NCBI GenBank assembly: GCA_023411715.1
Contig: JAEYOM010000136.1
Location: forward strand, 1-13,553
Source of the DNA: Bacillota bacterium
GTDB lineage: Bacteria; Bacillota; Clostridia; Acetivibrionales; DTU013
Reading direction: 5' to 3'
DNA: 13,553 bases
Part shown: positions 7,872 to 13,003 of the stretch, piece by piece
Numbering within the stretch: position 1 is the stretch's first letter
Layout: each line of letters begins with the position of its first letter
Notes under the pieces: model-generated
Seen by the model: the letters and a program-made list of their open reading frames with translations, nothing else
Told to the model about the DNA's origin: nothing
Database searches by the model: none
Program-made: the position numbers and the translations under genes

Positions 7872-8510
7872 ATGGGAATATTGGACGACATATCTATCAA
7901 TCTGCAGCAGGGAAAGGCGAAAGTTGTCAAGGAGCTGGTCCAGAAGGCGATCGACGAGGGTATTGATGCACAGACCATCCTGGACGAGGGACTTTTGGCG
8001 GGAATGTCGATTATCGGAGGAAAATTCAAGAACAACGAAGTGTACGTTCCTGAAGTCCTGATAGCTGCAAGAGCTATGAATACAGGCTCCGCGCTGCTCA
8101 AGCCGCTATTGATATCAAGCGGCGTGAAAGCTAAGGGAAAAGTTGTGCTCGGCACCGTTAAAGGCGACCTGCACGATATAGGCAAGAATCTCGTAAGGAT
8201 GATGATGGAAGGCAAGGGGCTCGAGGTATATGACATCGGGATAGACGTACCGGCGGATAAGTTCATTGAAAAGGCAAAGGAAGTAGACGCACAGATCATT
8301 GCCTGCTCAGCGTTACTTACGACAACCATGCCTGAAATAAAGAATGTTGTCGAAGCGATAGAAAAAGCTGGAATGAGGAACAAAGTCACCATTATGATAG
8401 GCGGAGCGCCTGTAACTGATGCCTTCTGCAAACAGGTCGGAGCGGACATTTATACTCCCGATGCCGCAAGCGCCGCCGAAGAAGCTGCAAAGGTATGTAC
8501 GATGGCCTAG
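7872..8510 (+). CDS. Methyltransferase corrinoid protein (MtaC/MttC/MtbC-like)
   Basis: 212 residues, standard for free-standing corrinoid proteins. Residues 1-85 are the four-helix cap domain of the B12-binding family. From about 88 comes the Rossmann-like cobalamin domain: DLHDIG at 99-104 (DxHxxG) with H101 as the lower axial cobalt ligand, the S146 region (SALLTTTM), and the GG pair at 177-178 in MIGGAPV. Such proteins carry a methyl group from a substrate (methanol, methylamines, glycine betaine, methoxyaromatics) on cobalt to a second methyltransferase. The substrate cannot be told from this subunit. No substrate methyltransferase (MtaB/MttB type) lies next to it in the window. AGGAGG at 7860-7865 supports the start. 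It is likely co-transcribed with the regulator, and two terminators follow it. Confidence 0.93.
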   Translation: MGILDDISINLQQGKAKVVKELVQKAIDEGIDAQTILDEGLLAGMSIIGGKFKNNEVYVPEVLIAARAMNTGSALLKPLLISSGVKAKGKVVLGTVKGDLHDIGKNLVRMMMEGKGLEVYDIGIDVPADKFIEKAKEVDAQIIACSALLTTTMPEIKNVVEAIEKAGMRNKVTIMIGGAPVTDAFCKQVGADIYTPDAASAAEEAAKVCTMA

Positions 8511-8534
8511 TTTTGTAACACTTCATTAATTGTT

Positions 8535-8580
8535 GTGGTCTGCATGCACAAATTTTAGCTGTTACAGACCACTTGTTTTT
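8535..8580 (+). terminator. Intrinsic terminator 1 after the corrinoid protein gene
   Basis: GTGGTCTG (8535-8542) pairs perfectly with CAGACCAC (8565-8572), 8 bp around a 22-base loop, followed by TTGTTTTT (8573-8580). The loop is large for an intrinsic terminator, but the T-run and the position 25 bases after the stop fit. Confidence 0.65.
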
Positions 8581-8604
8581 GACGCTATTGCAGGATATCA
8601 ACGA

Positions 8605-8646
8605 ACCATGGAAGGATGCCGGGATGCTATCTTTTCATGGTTTTTT
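8605..8646 (+). terminator. Intrinsic terminator 2
   Basis: ACCATGGAAGGATGC (8605-8619) pairs with GCTATCTTTTCATGGT (8626-8641) with two G-T pairs and one bulged A: about 15 bp with a 6-base loop, running into TTTTTT (8641-8646). A stronger terminator than the one just upstream; the two in tandem isolate the corrinoid operon from the ACT operon. Confidence 0.75.
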
Positions 8647-8668
8647 GCGTTTCCTGGTTACTGTTGCA

Positions 8669-8697
8669 TTGAATTTTACATACCGGTTTGGTATAGT
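8669..8697 (+). promoter_or_regulatory. Sigma-70-type promoter for the ACT-DUF711 operon
   Basis: TTGAAT at 8669-8674, a 17-base spacer, and TATAGT at 8692-8697. It lies directly after the two terminators and before structured element copy 2. Transcription would start near 8704, giving a leader of nearly 190 bases that contains the whole element before the ACT gene. Confidence 0.65.
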
Positions 8698-8718
8698 TCT
8701 TATATACAATGGTTTGGC

Positions 8719-8866
8719 TAAGGATCGGCTAAAATATTAATTCCGATTCTTTTACGGGGAATGGGGCGGGGCTGGTCGCAAGCTGCGCTTGCTGCTCGCC
8801 CATGCAGCCGGGTTAGTGGAGTTCCCCGGAAAAGATTATCGGAAGTTATATTTTAACGATTCCTAA
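8719..8866. repeat. Structured palindromic element, copy 2, in the ACT operon leader
   Basis: The shorter copy of the element at 6272-6478. Same inverted ends (TAAGGATCGGC... left; ...TATATTTTAACGAT right), the same GGGGAA (8756-8761) and TTCCCC (8822-8827) pair, and the same 23-base block at 8794-8816. The hairpin is GCAAGC-TGC-GCTTGC (8778-8792), where copy 1 has GCATAC-TGC-GTATGC: two changes on each arm that keep the pairing. The TGC loop and flanks are unchanged. It lies between promoter and ribosome site, so it is probably transcribed in the leader of the ACT gene. Confidence 0.8.
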
Positions 8867-8892
8867 AAACGCGTAAAAAGGAGTGTTCTTAT

Positions 8893-9162
8893 ATGAAGGC
8901 AGTCGTAACGGTGCTGGGAAAGGACCGGATCGGGATTATAGCAGCTATCAGCGCTATATTGGCTGAATGCAACGTCAATATACTTGATATATCGCAAACA
9001 ACGATGCAGGATGTTTTTACGATGACGATGCTTACCGATATTGGCAAGGCATCCGTCGATTTCAGTGTCCTGTCGGACAAGCTCGAATCGGAAGGTGAGA
9101 ATTTGGGATTATATGTAAAGATACAGCACGAGGATATATTCAATTCGATGCACAGGATATAA
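8893..9162 (+). CDS. ACT-domain protein (UPF0237 family)
   Basis: 89 residues, a single ACT domain covering the whole protein, with the family signature VVTVLGKDRIGIIAAISAIL at about 4-23 and NVNILDISQTTMQD following. ACT domains usually bind amino acids or other small effectors and act as regulatory modules. No catalytic domain is attached, so it is presumably a sensor or partner subunit. It is paired with the DUF711 gene 122 bases downstream; this pairing is known from other Firmicutes, including Streptococcus, without an assigned function. Start supported by AAAAAGGAG at 8875-8883. Its leader contains structured element copy 2. Confidence 0.92.
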   Translation: MKAVVTVLGKDRIGIIAAISAILAECNVNILDISQTTMQDVFTMTMLTDIGKASVDFSVLSDKLESEGENLGLYVKIQHEDIFNSMHRI

Positions 9163-9256
9163 CGATGCGGGGGGAATACCCCACCGAATCGTTGAAACGC
9201 CGCTGATGTAAGGAGTTTTTCCTACAATCGGAAAAATTTCTTTGAACGGAGGCGTT
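9161..9256 (+). other. Predicted structured RNA spacer between the ACT and DUF711 genes
   Basis: Two structural units. First, 9161-9193: AACGAT-G-CGG-GGGG, loop AATA, CCCC-A-CCG-A-ATCGTT, a 13-bp interrupted hairpin starting inside the ACT stop codon. Second, AACGCC (9196-9201) pairs with GGCGTT (9251-9256), enclosing a hairpin GTA-A-GGA / TCC-TAC (9208-9225, loop GTTTT). No T-run follows, so it is not an ordinary terminator. A possible ribosome site, GGAGG (9248-9252), partly lies in the closing stem, and the remaining site for DUF711 is AGGGGG at 9267-9272. I do not recognise it as a known riboswitch class. Confidence 0.5.
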
Positions 9257-9284
9257 ATAACGAGTCAGGGGGCTTATAGATAAA

Positions 9285-10643
9285 ATGCTTTCTAAATATG
9301 AAATACTTGAAACGTTAAAAATGATCAATGAAGAGAACCTCGATATCAGAACGATCACGATGGGGATATCTCTTCTGGACTGTTGCCACTCCGACGGGGA
9401 GGTTTGCAGGCGAAAGATTTACGATAAAGTGACCGGTTATGCCAAGGATCTGGTGAAGGTAGGCCTTGATATAGAAAAGGAATTCGGCATACCGATAATC
9501 AACAAGAGGATAGCGGTGACTCCGATAGCCCTGGTGGCTGGCAGCAGCGCAGATGAAGATTATGTCAGGTTCGCATATACGCTGGACAAAATAGCCGATG
9601 AACTTGGAATCGATTTTATAGGCGGTTTTTCAGCGTTGGTGCACAAGGGTTATACGCCCGGTGACAGAAAGCTGATAAATTCCATACCGGAAGCGATGGC
9701 AGGCACCAGGAAAGTTTGCTCCTCGGTCAACGTAGCGACAACGAAGGCCGGTATCAATATGGATGCCGTAGGGCAGATGGGTAGAGTAATAAAGCGCGCG
9801 GCTGAACTGACGGCAAACGAAGGCGGGATGGCCTGCGCAAAGCTTGTCGTGTTTGCCAACGCGCCCGAGGATAATCCGTTTATGGCAGGAGCCTTCCATG
9901 GGATAGGAGAGCCGGATTGCGAGATCAATGTCGGTGTCAGCGGCCCCGGCGTTGTCAAATGTGCGCTCGAGAAGTTCAAAGATGCAGACTTCAGCACAGT
10001 TGCCGAGGTGATAAAGAAAACGGCATTCAAAATAACAAGGATGGGTCAGCTCGTGGCGCAGGAAGCATCGCGTCGTCTTAACGTGCCCTTCGGCATCGTG
10101 GACCTTTCACTTGCTCCGACACCTGCCGTAGGCGACAGCGTTGCCCAGATACTTGAGGAGATGGGACTTGAAAGGTGCGGTACGCATGGTACCATAGCAG
10201 CGCTAGCGCTTCTCAATGACGCTGTAAAAAAAGGCGGAATAATGGCATCTTCAAGCGTCGGCGGGCTGAGCGGGGCATTTATACCCGTAAGTGAGGATGC
10301 AGGCATGATCGAGGCGGTTCAGAAAGGCGCACTGTCTATAGAAAAACTTGAAACGATGACCTGCGTCTGTTCGGTAGGTCTCGATATGATCGCCGTTCCG
10401 GGCGATACGTCGGCTGAAACCATATCGGCGATAATAGCAGACGAGACTGCGATAGGCGTCGTGAACAACAAAACGACGGCAGTAAGGATAATACCGGCTC
10501 CGGGCAAGGTCGCGGGAGATGTGGTGGAATTCGGCGGACTTCTGGGCACAGGCCCGGTGATGAGCCTGAATAAATTCTCGAGTAATGATTTCGTAAGAAG
10601 GGGCGGACGGATCCCGGCTCCGATCATAAGCCTGAGGAACTAG
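9285..10643 (+). CDS. DUF711/UPF0210 (PFL-like) family protein
   Basis: 452 residues, the full family length. Conserved stretches include NIDLRT-like LDIRTITMGISLLDCC (about 19-34), NKRIAVTPIALVAG (about 73-86), the glycine-rich GVSGPGVVKCAL, and the C-terminal RGGRIPAPIISLRN. The family has a fold related to pyruvate formate-lyase but lacks an established activity, and it is sometimes annotated 'PFL family protein'; there is no reason to assign PFL activity here, and I see no glycyl-radical motif. The ACT protein just upstream is its conserved partner, so an effector-regulated function, perhaps in amino-acid metabolism, is plausible but unproven. The start has AGGGGG at 9267-9272, a rather long 12 bases from the ATG. 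Confidence 0.92.
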   Translation: MLSKYEILETLKMINEENLDIRTITMGISLLDCCHSDGEVCRRKIYDKVTGYAKDLVKVGLDIEKEFGIPIINKRIAVTPIALVAGSSADEDYVRFAYTLDKIADELGIDFIGGFSALVHKGYTPGDRKLINSIPEAMAGTRKVCSSVNVATTKAGINMDAVGQMGRVIKRAAELTANEGGMACAKLVVFANAPEDNPFMAGAFHGIGEPDCEINVGVSGPGVVKCALEKFKDADFSTVAEVIKKTAFKITRMGQLVAQEASRRLNVPFGIVDLSLAPTPAVGDSVAQILEEMGLERCGTHGTIAALALLNDAVKKGGIMASSSVGGLSGAFIPVSEDAGMIEAVQKGALSIEKLETMTCVCSVGLDMIAVPGDTSAETISAIIADETAIGVVNNKTTAVRIIPAPGKVAGDVVEFGGLLGTGPVMSLNKFSSNDFVRRGGRIPAPIISLRN

Positions 10644-10671
10644 TGTGAGTCATGCCGGGTGGTTAAATCGC

Positions 10672-10862
10672 GCCGGTTGATTTTATAGCGAAGAACGTAT
10701 GCGCAAAGACAATAGAGTATGTTAATTCGAGCAAGTACAGGGCGAAATCACGTCCTGTCCGAGCAACCGCGGCCCTGAGGCGAGTCACGTTTGATTTTGC
10801 ACAGGGCGAGAATATACAGGCTCTTTGGCTTGAAGCATGTTCTTGATATAAAATCAACCGGC
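10672..10862. repeat. 191-bp fold-back element with 16-bp perfect terminal inverted repeats
   Basis: GCCGGTTGATTTTATA (10672-10687) is the exact reverse complement of TATAAAATCAACCGGC (10847-10862). Pairing continues inward after a short interruption with AAGAAC (10691-10696) / GTTCTT (10839-10844) and ATGC (10699-10702) / GCAT (10835-10838). The interior is more GC-rich, with further partial complementarity (GCGAAATCACG near 10743 against CGTTTGATTTTGC near 10789). No open frame of note and no transposase. It fills most of the 294-base DUF711-GDPD gap. Candidate miniature transposable element or long rod-like RNA; I cannot decide which. Confidence 0.7.
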
Positions 10863-10884
10863 ACACATCAACTTAGCTAGTTTC

Positions 10885-10893
10885 TGGTATAAT
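10885..10893 (+). promoter_or_regulatory. Extended -10 promoter for the GDPD operon
   Basis: TGGTATAAT (TGN plus a perfect TATAAT at 10888-10893). No convincing -35 hexamer lies 16-18 bases upstream (the region reads CACATCA). An extended -10 can work without one. Transcription would start near 10900, at the beginning of the GGGGACA palindrome. Confidence 0.55.
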
Positions 10894-10895
10894 GT

Positions 10896-10947
10896 AAGGG
10901 GACACACCTCTGCAGAAGCGAGCTTTGTGGCCGAGGAATGTCCCCTT
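10896..10947 (+). repeat. GGGGACA...TGTCCCC palindrome overlapping the GDPD start
   Basis: AAGGGGACA (10896-10904) pairs with TGTCCCCTT (10939-10947), 9 bp; after a two-by-two mismatch, CCTC (10907-10910) pairs with GAGG (10933-10936). TTTT ends at 10949, so it has a terminator-like look. The left end GGGGACACACCT matches the repeat at 3472. The ATG at 10938 and the only GAGG before it lie within the stem. Confidence 0.7.
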
Positions 10948-11747
10948 TTGACGTTAAAGCAATCGAGAAAAACCGGACCGCGAATGGAAAGGGGTTGGAC
11001 AATATCGTTAAACCTGTGATCATTGCTCATAGGGGAGCGTCAAAAATGGCTCCGGAGAATACGATGCCAGCGTTCAGGAAAGCGCTGCAGCTTGGCACCG
11101 GAGGGATCGAGCTGGATGTACACCTCAGTTCGGACGGCCATCTTATGGTCACACACGACGAACAGCTCGAGAGGACAAGCACCGGCCACGGCCTGCTGAA
11201 GACAAAGACCTTCGCAGAGCTCAGGGATCTGGATTTTGGCTCCTGGTTCTCACCCGAATTCAGGGGTACAAAGATACCCGAACTCGAAGAGGTGCTTGAG
11301 CTCATTTCAGGATGGGACGGCCTTCTGAACATCGAAATTAAGAACGGACCGATTTTCTATCCCGGGATTGAACAGGCCGTTGCCGATACATTGCGTAAAT
11401 ATAACCGCATCCGGTATACGATCATATCCTCTTTCAACCATTACAGCCTTGTGGAGATAAGGAGGATAAACCCTGAAATAAGGACGGCGCCTCTTTACAT
11501 GGCAGGCATCTACGAACCGTGGAAATACGCAAAAAGGCTTGGCGCCTGCGCTATTCATCCGCTGTTTTACAATATAGTCCTGGAAGTCATGAAGGGCTGC
11601 AAACTGAATGGCATTATGGTTAACCCGTACACTGTCGACCAGCCGGAATATATAAAGGCAATGGCTTCGGCCGGTGTGAATGGCATCATCACCAATGTAC
11701 CCGATGTTGCTTTGAAAATAATCAAAGAAATGGGAGGCGCATCATGA
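10938..11747 (+). CDS. Glycerophosphodiester phosphodiesterase (GDPD, cytoplasmic)
   Basis: 269 residues from the ATG at 10938. Catalytic and metal residues of the GDPD TIM barrel are present: H31-R32 in IIAHRGAS, E40-N41 (APENT), E58 and D60 (GIELDVHLS), H73 (VTHDE), and E133/K135 (NIEIK). It hydrolyses glycerophosphodiesters to glycerol-3-phosphate and an alcohol. No signal peptide or membrane segment, so it acts inside the cell. The start is doubtful: the ATG sits inside a palindrome with GAGG only one base away, and the first ~20 residues look unlike the family. An in-frame TTG at 10995 would place the HRGA motif at the usual distance but also lacks a well-spaced ribosome site. It overlaps the transporter gene by 4 bases (ATGA). 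Confidence 0.93.
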   Translation: MSPFDVKAIEKNRTANGKGLDNIVKPVIIAHRGASKMAPENTMPAFRKALQLGTGGIELDVHLSSDGHLMVTHDEQLERTSTGHGLLKTKTFAELRDLDFGSWFSPEFRGTKIPELEEVLELISGWDGLLNIEIKNGPIFYPGIEQAVADTLRKYNRIRYTIISSFNHYSLVEIRRINPEIRTAPLYMAGIYEPWKYAKRLGACAIHPLFYNIVLEVMKGCKLNGIMVNPYTVDQPEYIKAMASAGVNGIITNVPDVALKIIKEMGGAS

Positions 11748-12982
11748 AGCTCAACTACAAACAGACAATGCTGATCGGGCTGGGTTTCTTTACCGTCAGT
11801 ATAGTATGGGGCATTTACAACGTAGCCATGCCCCTCTACCTTAAGGATCTTGGATTATCCGGCGTTGCGGTAGGTTCGGTAATGACTGTAGACAATATCT
11901 TCGCAGTCATTTTTCTCCCGATTTTCGGTGTGTTGAGCGATCGCACCAAGACCAGGTACGGCAGGAGGATGCCGTATCTGCTCGTGGGGATACCGCTTTC
12001 AGCGCTGGCATTTATCCTTATCCCGGTTACAAGGATGGGTCTGGTAACGATCATGATAACCGTAATTGCCATGAATTTCTTCATGAGTATCTACAGAGCG
12101 CCTACAGTAGCGTTGATGCCTGATTTCACACCAAGGCCCCTGCGCAGCAAGGCGAATGGCATAATCAATTTCATGGGCGGTATCGGAGCAGTGATCGCGT
12201 TCCTGATTGGAGGTTTCCTGTTCAAAATCAATGAATTTCTGCCGTTCTCGGTGGGTTCGATAATCATGATCTTTACGATCATAATGATGTATCTGTTTAT
12301 CCATGAACCTGAGGAGATACAGGACGACAAACCGGCCGCGGAAAGCGAAGCGATGACTGAGGCCCGATCAGGTGAGAAGCTGAGCCTGATATTACTTCTG
12401 TTGGCCATATTCTTCTGGTTCACCGGTTACAATGCCGTTGAGACATTCTTCTCGACTTACGGTGAAGTCGTACTGCATATAGACAAGAGCCAGGCCTCCT
12501 TCATGCTGGCCGTCTTCTCGGCTTTCCTGGTTTTGTTTTCGATACCTTCGGGCTTCATTGCTACGAAGATCGGCAGGAAAAAGACCATACTGACCGGGAT
12601 AGTAGTTCTTTTTCTCGTATTTATGTCGATAAATTTCGTACCGGGTACTAACAGAACGATGATGTATGTGCTGCTGGCGATCGGCGGCATAAGCTGGGCG
12701 CTGATAAATATCAATTCCTATCCTATGGTCGTCGAAATGACTTCGAACAAGGGCGTAGGCAAATATACGGGATATTATTATTTCTTCTCGATGATGGCCG
12801 CGATCGTAAGCCCGATACTTTTCGGATATATAAAGGATATAATCGGAGACAAATACCTCTTCGTATATTCAAGCATATCCATGGTACTGGCTTTCTTCTT
12901 CATGATGCTCGTAAAGCACGGCGAAGCGAAACCGGCGGCAAAATCGGCTTTCGAGGGAATAGAACATATGGAGACTAAATAA
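11744..12982 (+). CDS. MFS transporter, SLC45/GPH-like (sugar or related solute)
   Basis: 412 residues with two blocks of six hydrophobic segments separated by a charged loop at about 190-215. Motif A between segments 2 and 3 reads GVLSDRTKTRYGRR (62-75), and PDFTPRPLRSKANGI follows segment 4; both resemble the SLC45/GPH-type sugar-cation symporters. The second half carries GFIATKIGRKK, the repeat of motif A. Substrate unknown: it is translationally coupled to a glycerophosphodiesterase (start ATGA overlaps its stop), so uptake of a glycerophosphodiester or a sugar-derived compound is possible, but that is inference. Ribosome site is GGGAGGCG just before the start, inside the upstream gene. 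The tail MEK-like end is duplicated just downstream (see tandem repeat). Confidence 0.9.
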   Translation: MKLNYKQTMLIGLGFFTVSIVWGIYNVAMPLYLKDLGLSGVAVGSVMTVDNIFAVIFLPIFGVLSDRTKTRYGRRMPYLLVGIPLSALAFILIPVTRMGLVTIMITVIAMNFFMSIYRAPTVALMPDFTPRPLRSKANGIINFMGGIGAVIAFLIGGFLFKINEFLPFSVGSIIMIFTIIMMYLFIHEPEEIQDDKPAAESEAMTEARSGEKLSLILLLLAIFFWFTGYNAVETFFSTYGEVVLHIDKSQASFMLAVFSAFLVLFSIPSGFIATKIGRKKTILTGIVVLFLVFMSINFVPGTNRTMMYVLLAIGGISWALININSYPMVVEMTSNKGVGKYTGYYYFFSMMAAIVSPILFGYIKDIIGDKYLFVYSSISMVLAFFFMMLVKHGEAKPAAKSAFEGIEHMETK

Positions 12983-13002
12983 CTTATGGAGGCTAAATAA
13001 CT
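12967..13002 (+). repeat. 18-bp tandem duplication at the transporter stop / GNAT start junction
   Basis: TATGGAGACTAAATAACT (12967-12984) is followed immediately by TATGGAGGCTAAATAACT (12985-13002), differing at one base, and then by TATG containing the GNAT start. The first unit encodes the last codons and stop of the transporter. The A-to-G difference turns GGAGA into GGAGG (12988-12992), 11 bases before the ATG at 13004. It also makes a four-codon frame (ATG GAG GCT AAA TAA) at 12986-13000. Confidence 0.85.
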
Positions 13003-13003
13003 T

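Noticed and set aside
7868..8449. Long open frame of 193 codons on the minus strand
   Set aside because: It is antisense to the corrinoid protein gene, whose DxHxxG motif and ribosome site are clear; its serine- and isoleucine-rich translation matches no family I recognise.
8530..8721. Small + strand open frame of 63 codons
   Set aside because: It runs through two intrinsic terminators and the promoter, and has no ribosome site or recognisable domain.
9203..9240. Possible hammerhead ribozyme (CTGATG followed by a hairpin and GGAAAA)
   Set aside because: The core needs CUGANGA and a GAAA directly after stem II; here the seventh base is U and about five unpaired bases (AATCG) separate the hairpin from GAAA. 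Stems I and III cannot be formed convincingly.
9161..9284. ZTP ('pfl') riboswitch, suggested by the 'PFL family' name of the downstream gene
   Set aside because: The conserved ZTP aptamer sequences I know are not present, and the name similarity is a coincidence.
9285..10643. Pyruvate formate-lyase
   Set aside because: The family is only fold-related; no glycyl-radical motif (RVxGY type) is present and the length is far too short.
10672..10862. 6S RNA call
   Set aside because: Length and rod shape fit, and CCGCGGTTG on the minus strand faintly recalls the E. coli molecule, but I cannot place the conserved central bubble or a proper promoter; kept only as an alternative.
10663..10866. Minus-strand open frame of 67 codons
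   Set aside because: It is contained in the fold-back element; the inverted repeat explains the sequence better than coding does.
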